NCBI RefSeq assembly: GCF_024462815.1
Contig: NZ_JANGCG010000009.1
Span: 42,215 to 106,214, forward strand
From: Gemmiger formicilis
GTDB lineage: Bacteria > Bacillota > Clostridia > Oscillospirales > Ruminococcaceae
Length of the DNA stretch: 64,000 nt
Reading direction: 5' to 3'
Shown: one piece after another, positions 7,156-15,195 of the stretch
Numbering within the stretch: the first letter of the stretch is position 1
Layout of the letters: each line of letters starts with the position of its first letter
Translations under genes and position numbers: made by a program
The notes under the pieces: model-generated
Databases searched by the model: none
Seen by the model: the letters and a program-made list of their open reading frames with translations, nothing else
What the model was told of the DNA's origin: nothing

Positions 7156-8931
7156 TCAGATTACATTATACTCTTTCAGCAGCTTCTCAACCTCGGTGCC
7201 CTCAATCTTCTTCAGGGCCTCCTTCATGGCGAGCTTGCCGACCAGCGGCATCTCCATGTCGGTAATCTTGCGGCCGTCGCGCAGCTTGACGGTGGCATCC
7301 AGCAGGCAGCGGATGTCATACACGCTGCCCCAGACCTCGGGCACGCCACGGTCAACGTTCAGCAGGGTGTACACGGCCTCCATGCCGGTGCGGATGGAAT
7401 ACTCGGTGGTGAAGATGGTGTCGCGCTTCGTCTCGGCAAACTGGCCCAGGAAGGCGAAGTTCACAGCGCCCTCGGGCACGATGTCGGGGCGGTCACCCGC
7501 GGTGCGCGGCATAAAGAAGGCGTCGATATACGGCATCATGCAGGGCACGGTGTTGGCGCTGTTGGCGGCCATATCCTCAATCTGGTCCTCAGGCACGCCG
7601 ATGTGGTACAGCCACTCCATGCAGATTTCCTTGCCGGTGCAGTCACGCATCGGCTTCTTGACGAAGTCGCCGGGCTTGTCGGTGAACAGGCCGTAGACCC
7701 AGACGCAGAGCTGGTCCTTGGGCTGGTCACGGAACTGCTGCTGACGGTTCAGCGTCCAGCTGAGCAGCCAGCCGGAATCCTGCACCGTGACAATGCCGCC
7801 GGTGACAACCTTGCCGCTGAACGGGTCGCGCTTGCAGATTTTCTTAATATAGGGCACGATGCGCAGATCCAGCGTGGTGATGGTGGCGCTCATCCAATTG
7901 GAGAGCTCGGGGTCATAGCAGAACTTGTCGGGATGGCCGAAGCTCGGGTCCTGCGCGGCAATCTTGCGCCACAGGTCCCAGCCGCCGCCTTCCTTGATTT
8001 CGGGCTTGTAGGGGGCGGGGGTGTTCTGGCTGCCGAGGGTGGAGTTCTCGACACAGCCGCCGTTGGTGATAAAGACGAGATCATTCTCGGTCAGGTCGAT
8101 GCTCTCCTCCTGGCCGTCATGCAGCACGTCGATGCGGGTGGCCTGCTTCTTGCCGCCGGCGCAGTCAAAGGCGATGTTGGTGACCTTGGTGTTGTAGTGG
8201 AACTGGACGCCGAAGCCCTCCAGATACTTGACCATCGGCAGAATCATCGACTCATACTGGTTGTAGCGGGTGAAGCGCAGGGCGGTGAAGTCGGGCAGAC
8301 CGCCGATGTGGTGGATGTAGCGCTGCAGATAGCGCTTCATCTCCAGCGCGCTGTGCCAGTTTTCAAAGGCGAACATCGTGCGCCAGTACATCCAGAAGTT
8401 GGAGTTCAGCACCTCATCATCAAAGAAATCGGTGATTTTCTTGTCATACAGACCCTCGTCCGGCGTCATGAAGAGCTTCATAATCTCCATGGCGGCCTTG
8501 TCGCTCAGACCGAACTTGCCGTCGGTGTGGGCATCCTCGCCGCGGTTGACGGTGGCGCGGCAGAGGCTGTAGTTGGGGTCGGCCTTATTCAGCCAGTAAT
8601 ACTCGTCCAGCACGGTGTGGTTCTCGTCCTCGATGGAGGGGATGGAACGGAACAAATCCCACATACATTCAAAGTGGTTGTCCATCTCGCGGCCGCCGCG
8701 CATCACGTAGCCCAGGTCCTCGTACTTGTAGCCGTCACAGGCGCCGCCGGGGATGGGGTCCTTTTCCAGAACGTGGACGCGCTCGCCCTTCATCTGGGCA
8801 TCGCGCACCAAGTAGCAGGCCGCGGACAACGCCGCCAGACCGGAGCCGACAATATAGGCAGACTTGCTGTCAACACCCTCGGGCTTTTTGGGGGTGGCAA
8901 AGGCTTCATAGTTACCGCTGGAATAATACAT
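7156..8931 (-). CDS. ohyA: Oleate hydratase (MCRA family)
   Basis: The 591-residue length and sequence match FAD-dependent oleate hydratase (EC 4.2.1.53, formerly myosin-cross-reactive antigen), which adds water to cis-9 unsaturated fatty acids to make 10-hydroxystearate. A dinucleotide-binding motif GSGLAALSAACYLV lies at about 29-42. The conserved RGGREMDNHFECMWDLF segment includes the Glu implicated in catalysis in studied homologues. In gut bacteria the enzyme detoxifies host or dietary oleate and linoleate. An AGGAGG site precedes the ATG, and a promoter and a long palindrome lie upstream next to a co-oriented TetR gene, the probable regulator. Confidence 0.95.
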   Translation of the reverse strand: MYYSSGNYEAFATPKKPEGVDSKSAYIVGSGLAALSAACYLVRDAQMKGERVHVLEKDPIPGGACDGYKYEDLGYVMRGGREMDNHFECMWDLFRSIPSIEDENHTVLDEYYWLNKADPNYSLCRATVNRGEDAHTDGKFGLSDKAAMEIMKLFMTPDEGLYDKKITDFFDDEVLNSNFWMYWRTMFAFENWHSALEMKRYLQRYIHHIGGLPDFTALRFTRYNQYESMILPMVKYLEGFGVQFHYNTKVTNIAFDCAGGKKQATRIDVLHDGQEESIDLTENDLVFITNGGCVENSTLGSQNTPAPYKPEIKEGGGWDLWRKIAAQDPSFGHPDKFCYDPELSNWMSATITTLDLRIVPYIKKICKRDPFSGKVVTGGIVTVQDSGWLLSWTLNRQQQFRDQPKDQLCVWVYGLFTDKPGDFVKKPMRDCTGKEICMEWLYHIGVPEDQIEDMAANSANTVPCMMPYIDAFFMPRTAGDRPDIVPEGAVNFAFLGQFAETKRDTIFTTEYSIRTGMEAVYTLLNVDRGVPEVWGSVYDIRCLLDATVKLRDGRKITDMEMPLVGKLAMKEALKKIEGTEVEKLLKEYNVI

Positions 8932-8996
8932 AGTGTACCTCCTGTGATGATACGGCGTTGGCGTTTGCCGCGCCGTTTGTTGTTTGCTATGGCCTT

Positions 8997-9025
8997 AGTA
9001 TACCCGGCGGGGGCAACGGTTACAA
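8997..9025 (-). promoter_or_regulatory. Promoter of ohyA
   Basis: Read on the minus strand, TTGTAA (9025-9020) and TATACT (9002-8997) are 17 bp apart and lie about 65 bp before the ohyA start. Confidence 0.6.
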
Positions 9026-9036
9026 TCAGCAAAAAA

Positions 9037-9067
9037 TCCCCTTTGATAAGAATTTTATCAAAGGGGA
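9037..9067 (-). promoter_or_regulatory. Perfect 13-bp inverted repeat: operator or terminator
   Basis: The arms TCCCCTTTGATAA and TTATCAAAGGGGA pair perfectly across the 5-base spacer GAATT. Its place 12 bp upstream of the ohyA -35 box fits a TetR operator. On the minus strand it is followed by ATTTTTT, so it could equally be the terminator of the TetR gene. It may do both. Confidence 0.55.
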
Positions 9068-9127
9068 GGAATTGTATAGATTATGGAGAAAATGTGAAGA
9101 AAACAGCTGTCAATGGCATAGAGGCAC

Positions 9128-9160
9128 GTAGGGCGGGGGGACCCCACCCCGCCGAAAGCG
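9128..9160. repeat. REP-like GC-rich palindrome, copy 1
   Basis: The motif runs GTAGGGCGGGG, short centre, ACCCCGCCG and AAAGCG. Related copies occur at 10831-10863 (inverse orientation) and 30291-30318. All are intergenic. Confidence 0.6.
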
Positions 9161-9203
9161 CGCGGCGGGATGCCGTTCGCGGGCAATCCTGCCTATAAAA
9201 CCA

Positions 9204-9767
9204 CTACTCTTTATCAATCCGGCAGGCATTCAGGGACTTGGTGATGTCGCCGTGTATCAGGGTCGAAACGCGCTCCACAAGGTCGGCGGGGGCGGTTTTC
9301 ATGCCGGTGCGCACCCATTCCAGCGTCAGGCCCACAAAGGCGTATTTGTAAAAGTTGGCGATGAACTCCTTGTCCTCGGGGCGCACCGTCATACCGGCGG
9401 CCTTCTCCTCCACCACGCCAATCATCAGGTCATAGGTCAGGCTGTAGAGGTAGCTTTCCAGATGCTCGCGGCTGATGGAATGATAGACCTTGGTAAAGAA
9501 AACCTTGTCCTTCTGCACGGCTTGCAGTATCTGCAAAAAGCCCTGCTGCCATGTATCATAGGTTTTCTGCCCGGCCAGCGCGCGGGCGGCGCTCTCCACA
9601 CAGGCCCACTCCACCAGATCATAGATGTCCTTGAAATGGTAGTAGAAGGTCATACGGTTCACACCGCAGTGCTCGGTCAGGTCGGTCACGGTGATTTTGT
9701 CCAGCGGCTTCTCGGTCAGCAGCTCCTTCAGGGATTGAACCAGAGCGCGTTTGGTCATTTGGGACAT
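9204..9767 (-). CDS. TetR/AcrR-family transcriptional regulator
   Basis: This is a 187-residue regulator. The N-terminal helix-turn-helix (about 8-55) includes ITVTDLTEHCGVNRMTFYYHFKD, the typical TetR recognition region. The C-terminal all-helical ligand domain resembles DhaS-like TetR proteins. It lies upstream of ohyA in the same direction with its own promoter. Fatty-acid-responsive TetR regulators commonly control such genes, so control of ohyA through the palindrome at 9037-9067 is plausible. The ligand is unknown. Confidence 0.85.
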   Translation of the reverse strand: MSQMTKRALVQSLKELLTEKPLDKITVTDLTEHCGVNRMTFYYHFKDIYDLVEWACVESAARALAGQKTYDTWQQGFLQILQAVQKDKVFFTKVYHSISREHLESYLYSLTYDLMIGVVEEKAAGMTVRPEDKEFIANFYKYAFVGLTLEWVRTGMKTAPADLVERVSTLIHGDITKSLNACRIDKE

Positions 9768-9797
9768 AAGGCAGCTCCTTGTTAAAAGTATACCCTG

Positions 9798-9826
9798 ATT
9801 ATACCGGAAATTTATGAATTTTTAAA
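9798..9826 (-). promoter_or_regulatory. Promoter of the TetR gene
   Basis: On the minus strand TTTAAA (9826-9821), a 17-bp spacer and a perfect TATAAT (9803-9798) lie about 30 bp before the ATG. Confidence 0.6.
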
Positions 9827-9940
9827 CCCCCATACCCGGTCATACAGCGCTATAACGCGCTCCCGCGGGAGAAAATAGTGGATGAGCAGCGCCGCAATGC
9901 CCAGCCCCAGAAACAGCGCCAGCCGACGCGCAAGAAAAAA

Positions 9941-9969
9941 TTGCGCGGCGGGGCGGTTTGTGGTATAAC
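9941..9969 (+). promoter_or_regulatory. Promoter of the Nudix hydrolase gene
   Basis: TTGCGC (9941-9946), a 17-bp spacer and TATAAC (9964-9969) lie 35 bp before the gene start. Confidence 0.55.
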
Positions 9970-10004
9970 GTGGGTACTACTTATATGTAAGGGAGTGCTT
10001 ACCA

Positions 10005-10577
10005 ATGCCCGAAATGCTGGATATTGTGGACGAGAACGGTCTGCCCACCGGCCGCGCTGTGCCGCGCACGCAGGCCCACGCCGAGGGACTGCGCCACCGC
10101 ACAAGCCACGTGTGGATTCTGCGCAAAAAACAGGGGCGCGTACAGGTGCTTTTGCAGATGCGCTGTGCCGCCAAGGATTCCTACCCCGGGTGCTATGATA
10201 TTTCGTCAGCCGGGCACATCCCGGCGGGTGCTGAGTTTGTGGAATCCGCCCTGCGGGAGCTGAAGGAGGAACTGGGCGTGGACGCCACCTCCGCCGACTT
10301 GCAGGAGTGCGGCCTGCGGCGGTTCCATTTTGAGGCGGAATTTCACGGCAAGCCGTTTAAGGATAACCAGGTCAGCAAGGTGTTCTGCCTCTGGCTTGAC
10401 CGCGAGGCGGAGGACTTTACCGTGCAGAAATCCGAGATAGACTATGTGCGGTGGTTTGACTTGGACGAGGCCCTCCGGGACGTTGCACAGGGCGCAATAC
10501 CGAACTGTATATTTATGGAGGAGCTGGAGATGGTGAAGAAGGCCGCGGAAAGGGCTAAATTGTCTGGCGGGAAATAA
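10005..10577 (+). CDS. Nudix hydrolase (IDI/YfcD-like)
   Basis: The 190-residue protein has a Nudix domain at about 30-165. The Nudix box reads GHIPAG followed by AEFVESALRELKEELGV. The REL.EE core that binds metal is intact, but the first Glu of the consensus GX5E is Ala, with a Glu one residue later. The N-terminus MLDIVDENGLPTGRAVPR resembles Nudix proteins of the isopentenyl-diphosphate isomerase-like or YfcD subgroup, which act on unknown nucleoside or prenyl diphosphates. No functional neighbour narrows the substrate. Confidence 0.85.
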   Translation: MPEMLDIVDENGLPTGRAVPRTQAHAEGLRHRTSHVWILRKKQGRVQVLLQMRCAAKDSYPGCYDISSAGHIPAGAEFVESALRELKEELGVDATSADLQECGLRRFHFEAEFHGKPFKDNQVSKVFCLWLDREAEDFTVQKSEIDYVRWFDLDEALRDVAQGAIPNCIFMEELEMVKKAAERAKLSGGK

Positions 10578-10610
10578 AAGGCGGATAAATCGGAAGTTGT
10601 GGAGGTGCCT

Positions 10611-10811
10611 ATGAGCAGGAAAGTTAGATTGTGCGCAATTATTGTGTTTATAATAGCTTTAATCATTTCAATAATCCGTATTTTGATTGATTTCAATTAT
10701 GGAATAGAAAGAATCAGTCCACTTATCCCGGTACTTGATATTGCAAGTGCTATTGTGTGGGTAATTTGTATTGTTGTTAATTGCGTTCTGTATCAAAAGA
10801 AAGATAGATGA
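10611..10811 (+). CDS. Small hypothetical membrane protein
   Basis: The ATG at 10611 follows GGAGG with a 5-base spacer. A GTG at 10599 is also in frame but has no ribosome site. The 66-residue product has two hydrophobic segments (about 8-27 and 40-60) and a basic end (YQKKDR). The codons are much more AT-rich than in neighbouring genes, which suggests later acquisition. No family recognised. Confidence 0.55.
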   Translation: MSRKVRLCAIIVFIIALIISIIRILIDFNYGIERISPLIPVLDIASAIVWVICIVVNCVLYQKKDR

Positions 10812-10830
10812 CAATTCAAGTTTGTAGCAC

Positions 10831-10863
10831 GCTTTCGGCGGGGTGGGGGCACCCCGCCCTACG
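10831..10863. repeat. REP-like GC-rich palindrome, copy 2
   Basis: This is the reverse-complement version of the copy at 9128-9160, differing only near the centre. It is preceded at 10814-10831 by AATTCAAGTTTGTAGCAC, an 18-mer found again at 60673-60690. The rest of the gap to the argG promoter shows no gene. Confidence 0.6.
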
Positions 10864-11122
10864 GATGTCCATCAACGGTTGACCGGCCACTATGGGCGGG
10901 ATCTCACCCGGCAGTGGGCCGCTGTTGGACATCCCTTGTGTTGCAAAAACTGCAATTTTATGTTGCCTATAAGAGAAAGCCGTGGTATAATACAGGTGTC
11001 GGCAGGGTGAATACATATACTGTTGCATATTTTTGCAGCGAAACCGCGCATAAATGTATAAGTATCCGTTAATTTGCCCAAAAACAACCCAAAAATAGAA
11101 AATCCTTTGGCGGATTTACTAC

Positions 11123-11150
11123 TTGCAAAATGTATAAAAGAGTGTATAAT
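11123..11150 (+). promoter_or_regulatory. Promoter of argG
   Basis: TTGCAA (11123-11128), a 16-bp spacer and TATAAT (11145-11150) lie 13 bp before an ARG-box-like sequence. Confidence 0.7.
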
Positions 11151-11163
11151 ATACAGCAATGAA

Positions 11164-11177
11164 TGAATAAATATTCA
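11164..11177 (+). promoter_or_regulatory. ArgR/AhrC operator (ARG box)
   Basis: TGAATAAATATTCA matches the Gram-positive ARG box consensus closely and is a near-perfect palindrome. It overlaps the expected transcription start, so arginine-bound ArgR should repress argG. The argR gene is not in the window. Confidence 0.7.
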
Positions 11178-11239
11178 AGATGCGCGGCAGGCATCCCATC
11201 CCGCGGGCCTTGATAAATACCAGAGAGGGGAATATTATC

Positions 11240-12478
11240 ATGAAAAAGGATAAGAAAGACATCAAAAAAGTGGTTCTGGCCTATTCCGGCGGTCTGGATA
11301 CCTCTATCATCATTCCCTGGCTGAAGGAAAACTACAACAACTGCGAGGTTGTCGCGGTTTCCGGTGACGTGGGTCAGGGCACCGAGCTGGACGGTCTGGA
11401 GGAGAAGGCCCTCAAGACCGGCGCCTCCAAGCTGTATGTCCTCGACCTGAAGAAGGACTATGTGGAAAACTACATCTGGCCCTGCCTGAAGGCTGACGCC
11501 AAGTATGAGGATTACCTGCTGGGCACTTCCCATGCACGTCCCTGCATCGCCGCCGCGCTGGCAGAGATTGCCAAGAAGGAGAACGCGGACGCTATCTGCC
11601 ACGGCTGCACCGGCAAGGGCAATGACCAGGTGCGTTTTGAACTGACCCTCAAGGCACTGGCCCCCGATATGGCCATCATCGCCCCGTGGCGTGAGTGGAA
11701 TATCAAGAGCCGTGACGAGGAGATCGACTACGCCGAGGCCCACAACATTCCGCTGAAAATCAACCGTGAGACGAACTATTCCAAGGACAAGAACCTGTGG
11801 CACCTGAGCCATGAGGGCCTTGACCTCGAGAAGCCGTCTCTGGAGCCGCAGTACAACAAGCCCGGCTTCCTCGAGCTGGGTGTCTCCCCGGAGCAGGCCC
11901 CCGACAAGCCGACCTACGTCAAGATTCACTTTGAGAAGGGCATCCCCACCGCCGTGGACGGCGTTGAGATGGACGGCGTCACGCTGATTGAGCACCTGAA
12001 CAAGCTGGGTGGTGCGAACGGCATCGGCTTGCTGGACATTGTTGAGAACCGTCTGGTCGGCATGAAGAGCCGCGGCGTCTATGAGACCCCCGGCGGTGCC
12101 ATCCTGTACAAGGCACACGATGTGCTGGAGACCATCACGCTGGACAAGGAGTCCATGCACTTCAAAACACAGCTGGCCCAGAAGATGGGCGAACTGGTCT
12201 ACAACGGCCAGTGGTTCACCCCGCTGCGGGAGGCCATCAGCGCCTTTACCGATGATCTGCAGAAAACCGTCACCGGCGATGTGACCTTGAAGCTGTACAA
12301 GGGCAATATGATCAACGCCGGCGTCACCAGCCCGTACACCCTGTACGATGAGCAGACGGCCTCCTTCGGTGAGGATGACGATTACAACCAGGCCGATGCA
12401 AACGGCTTCATCAATCTGTTTGGTCTGCCCATCGCCGAGCGCGCTAAGCTGGCGAAGAACTGGCCGACCGAAGAATAA
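11240..12478 (+). CDS. argG: Argininosuccinate synthase
   Basis: The product (412 residues from ATG 11240, which follows GAGAGGGG) makes argininosuccinate from citrulline, aspartate and ATP. The N-terminal P-loop AYSGGLDTS is diagnostic of the family and the length is normal. The ARG box lies upstream. It is the first of seven co-directional genes covering arginine synthesis from glutamate, but a terminator and an inverted-repeat element separate it from argH, so it is probably its own transcription unit. Confidence 0.96.
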   Translation: MKKDKKDIKKVVLAYSGGLDTSIIIPWLKENYNNCEVVAVSGDVGQGTELDGLEEKALKTGASKLYVLDLKKDYVENYIWPCLKADAKYEDYLLGTSHARPCIAAALAEIAKKENADAICHGCTGKGNDQVRFELTLKALAPDMAIIAPWREWNIKSRDEEIDYAEAHNIPLKINRETNYSKDKNLWHLSHEGLDLEKPSLEPQYNKPGFLELGVSPEQAPDKPTYVKIHFEKGIPTAVDGVEMDGVTLIEHLNKLGGANGIGLLDIVENRLVGMKSRGVYETPGGAILYKAHDVLETITLDKESMHFKTQLAQKMGELVYNGQWFTPLREAISAFTDDLQKTVTGDVTLKLYKGNMINAGVTSPYTLYDEQTASFGEDDDYNQADANGFINLFGLPIAERAKLAKNWPTEE

Positions 12479-12499
12479 GCGAACGAACGCCAAATAAGC

Positions 12500-12535
12500 A
12501 ACCGCCAAGGGGCGTGCAAACCCTTTGGCGGTTTT
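12500..12535 (+). terminator. Terminator after argG
   Basis: AACCGCCAAGGG pairs with CCCTTTGGCGGTT (about 12500-12511 and 12521-12533), followed by TTTT. Confidence 0.75.
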
Positions 12536-12542
12536 GGTGTTA

Positions 12543-12768
12543 CTAAAAAAGATAAAAGATAATAGATAAAAGATAATCAAAAATGTGGAGTTTTGGCCTG
12601 AGGCCAAAAAAGCGTAGGGGCGCATTCCATATGCGCCCGTCAACAGGCAGACGATCTGCGGGCACATATAGAATGCGCCCCTACGGAGGCAGAGAATTTT
12701 TGAGCGGAGCGCAGCGACGCGATCCACCAGATTTATTATCTATTATCTTTTATCTATTATCTAAAAAA
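12543..12768. repeat. AT-rich inverted-repeat element 1 (argG-argH)
   Basis: The outer arms are AT-rich repeats of the AAAAGATAATAGAT type (12543-12578) and their complement (about 12732-12764). Nested inside is a GC-rich palindrome, GTAGGGGCGCATTC to GAATGCGCCCCTAC (about 12614-12683). The element ends directly before the argH ribosome site. Related elements lie at 16458-16649 and 17538-17733, also between arg genes. Confidence 0.65.
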
Positions 12769-12781
12769 CGGAGGTTTCACT

Positions 12782-14158
12782 ATGCCCCAACTTTGGCAGG
12801 GCCGGGCCAGCAAGGCCGTTGACAGCCGCGTAAACGATTTCAATTCCTCCATCCGCTTTGATGCGCGGATGATTGAGCAGGATATACAGGGCAGCCTTGT
12901 CCACTCGGCCATGCTGGGGCGTCAGGGCATTATTTCCCAGCAGGATGTGGACGATATTCACAAAGGCCTGCACTCGATTCTGGACGATTTGCACAGCGGT
13001 GCGCTGGAAATTGACCCCAACGCCGAGGATGTGCACACCTTTGTGGAACAGACGCTGACTGCCCGCGTGGGCGATGCCGGCAAGCGGCTGCACACCGGCC
13101 GCAGCCGCAATGACCAGGTGGCGCTGGACATCCGGCTGAATCTGCGCGCGGCGAGCGAGCATATCCAAGGCCAGATCAGAGAGCTGATTGCCGTGCTGTG
13201 CGAGCAGGCCGAGAAGGGCGCGGGCTATGTTATGCCCGGCTACACCCACCTGCAGCGTGCCCAGCCGGTGACCTTCGGCCACCAGCTGATGGCCTACGCA
13301 TGGATGCTGCTGCGCGATCTGGGCCGTATGCAGGATGCCACCCGCCGCATGGATGCCGAGTGCCCGCTGGGTTCCGGCGCGCTGGCGGGCACAACCTACC
13401 CGCTGGACCGCTTCTATACCGCCGAGCAGCTGGGCTTTGCCGCGCCGTGCGGCAACTCGATTGACGGCGTCTCTGACCGGGATTTCTGCATTGAGCTGTG
13501 CAGCGCCATGGCCACCTGCATGATGCACCTCTCCCGCCTGAGCGAGGAGATTATCCTCTGGTGCAGCTGGGAGTTCAAGTTCATCGAGCTGGACGATGCG
13601 TTTACCACCGGCTCCTCCATTATGCCGCAGAAGAAAAACCCCGATGTGACCGAGCTGATTCGCGGCAAGACCGGCCGCGTCTACGGCGATTTAAACACGC
13701 TGCTGGTTATGATGAAGGGCATCCCTCTTGCGTATGACAAGGATATGCAGGAGGACAAGGAGGCTATTTTTGACGCGGTGGATACGCTGGAGCTCTGCCT
13801 GCGCACCGTCACGCCGATGCTGGCTACCATGACCCCGCTGCCCGCCAATATGCGCCGCGCCGCCGCCAAGGGCTTTATCAACGCCACCGACTGTGCCGAC
13901 TACCTGACCAAGAAGGGGATGCCCTTCCGCGATGCCTACAAGTGCACCGGCACGATGGTGGCTGCCTGCATCCGCGAGGGCAAGACGCTGGAAGAGCTGA
14001 CGCTGGACGAGTTCAAGCAGTACAGCGATTTGTTTGCCGAGGACGTGTATACGGCCATTGACCTGACCACCTGCTGCGAGGGCCGCACCAGCTACGGCGG
14101 CCCGACAAAGGCGAGTGTGATGGAGCAGATTCGTGCGGTGAAGGAGAAGCTGAAATAA
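12782..14158 (+). CDS. argH: Argininosuccinate lyase
   Basis: The 458-residue protein cleaves argininosuccinate to arginine and fumarate. It carries the fumarase/aspartase superfamily signature GSSIMPQKKNPD at about 276-287 with the mobile catalytic loop, and SRNDQV near 111. ATG 12782 follows ACGGAGG. Length is normal for the family. With argG it completes the last two steps of the pathway. Confidence 0.97.
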   Translation: MPQLWQGRASKAVDSRVNDFNSSIRFDARMIEQDIQGSLVHSAMLGRQGIISQQDVDDIHKGLHSILDDLHSGALEIDPNAEDVHTFVEQTLTARVGDAGKRLHTGRSRNDQVALDIRLNLRAASEHIQGQIRELIAVLCEQAEKGAGYVMPGYTHLQRAQPVTFGHQLMAYAWMLLRDLGRMQDATRRMDAECPLGSGALAGTTYPLDRFYTAEQLGFAAPCGNSIDGVSDRDFCIELCSAMATCMMHLSRLSEEIILWCSWEFKFIELDDAFTTGSSIMPQKKNPDVTELIRGKTGRVYGDLNTLLVMMKGIPLAYDKDMQEDKEAIFDAVDTLELCLRTVTPMLATMTPLPANMRRAAAKGFINATDCADYLTKKGMPFRDAYKCTGTMVAACIREGKTLEELTLDEFKQYSDLFAEDVYTAIDLTTCCEGRTSYGGPTKASVMEQIRAVKEKLK

Positions 14159-14201
14159 AGCCTTCCCCCGCAGGGGGGAGCCGATAGGGAGTGGACAAAC
14201 T

Positions 14202-15143
14202 ATGGGAAAGTACAAAATTTTCGTCGATGGGTCCTCCGGCACGACGGGGCTGCGGATTGCGGACCGGCTGGCGGAGCGTGAGGAATTTGAGATACTGAAA
14301 ATCTCGGCGGCGGACCACAAGGACGTCCACGCCCGTGCGGCGGTCATCAACGAGAGCGACCTCTCGTTCCTCTGCCTGCCGGACGATGCGGCGCGGGAGG
14401 TTGTGCCACTGCTGCGGGAGGATGTGCGGATTCTGGACACCAGCACGGCGCACCGCACCGCACCCGGTTGGATATACGGCCTGCCGGAACTGCACAGCAC
14501 CCGCGAGGCACTGAAAACCGCCACCCGCGTGGCGGTGCCCGGCTGCCACGCCACCGGGTTTATTGCGCCGGTGGCCCCGCTGGTCGAACTGGGCATTATC
14601 CCCAAAACGGCGCATCTGAGCGTGACGAGTCTGACCGGGTATTCCGGCGGCGGCAAAAAGATGATTGCCGAGTACGAGGCCGAGCGCGTCAACACCGCGC
14701 TGAACGCCCCGCGCCCCTACGGTCTGGCCCTGCACCACAAACATCTGCCCGAGATGGCCGCGATTACCGGCCTTGCCACGGCACCCAACTTTGTGCCTGT
14801 GGTGGCCGACTATTACGCGGGCATGGAAACGATGATTCCGCTGGATTTGACGGCGCTGGGCATCTCGGCCCCGAAGGTGGCCGCGGCGCTGACCGAGTAT
14901 TACGCCGGGCAGCCGATGATTAAGGTGCACCCCCTGTGCGAGGGCACCGACGGCGGCTTCCTTGCGGCCAACAAGCTGGCCGGTAAGGACACGCTGGAGA
15001 TCTTCTGCCTGGCCAACCCCGACGAAACCCAGATGCAGCTTATCAGCCTGTTTGACAACCTTGGCAAGGGCAGCTCCGGCGCAGCCGTGCAGTGTATGAA
15101 CCTGATGCTGGGGCTGGAGGAGACGAAAGGGCTGGCAAGATGA
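14202..15143 (+). CDS. argC: N-acetyl-gamma-glutamyl-phosphate reductase (short type)
   Basis: The 313-residue enzyme reduces N-acetylglutamyl phosphate to the semialdehyde with NADPH. FVDGSSGTTGLRIADRL is the Rossmann motif, and Cys in VPGCHATG (about 116) is the catalytic cysteine. Its length and SGTTG motif match the shorter type-2 ArgC group rather than the 340-residue type. A GC hairpin and a short gap precede argJ. Confidence 0.95.
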   Translation: MGKYKIFVDGSSGTTGLRIADRLAEREEFEILKISAADHKDVHARAAVINESDLSFLCLPDDAAREVVPLLREDVRILDTSTAHRTAPGWIYGLPELHSTREALKTATRVAVPGCHATGFIAPVAPLVELGIIPKTAHLSVTSLTGYSGGGKKMIAEYEAERVNTALNAPRPYGLALHHKHLPEMAAITGLATAPNFVPVVADYYAGMETMIPLDLTALGISAPKVAAALTEYYAGQPMIKVHPLCEGTDGGFLAANKLAGKDTLEIFCLANPDETQMQLISLFDNLGKGSSGAAVQCMNLMLGLEETKGLAR

Positions 15144-15150
15144 AAAAAGG

Positions 15151-15168
15151 CTTCCCCCAAGGGGGAAG
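15151..15168. repeat. Short GC palindrome between argC and argJ
   Basis: CTTCCCCC, two bases, then GGGGGAAG form a tight hairpin. A related CTTCCCCC..GGGGGGAG sequence lies between argH and argC at about 14162-14180. Neither has a strong T-run, so they may be repeats or RNA processing sites rather than terminators. Confidence 0.4.
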
Positions 15169-15195
15169 GCATTTTAGAAAGTAGAGGGGATACAT

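Noticed and set aside
7012..9198. Very long plus-strand frame (728 codons) opposite ohyA
   Set aside because: It covers a well-recognised oleate hydratase gene, has no ribosome site and its product matches no family. It is an effect of high GC content.
9812..9950. Minus-strand hydrophobic frame ending GFKNS
   Set aside because: It reads like the tail of a small membrane protein, but no start codon exists in frame and it overlaps the TetR promoter. A remnant is possible but not supported.
11069..12727. 552-codon minus-strand frame opposite argG
   Set aside because: It is antisense to a definite argininosuccinate synthase gene. The same applies to long frames opposite argF (18374-19942) and the ABC exporter (24024-26015).
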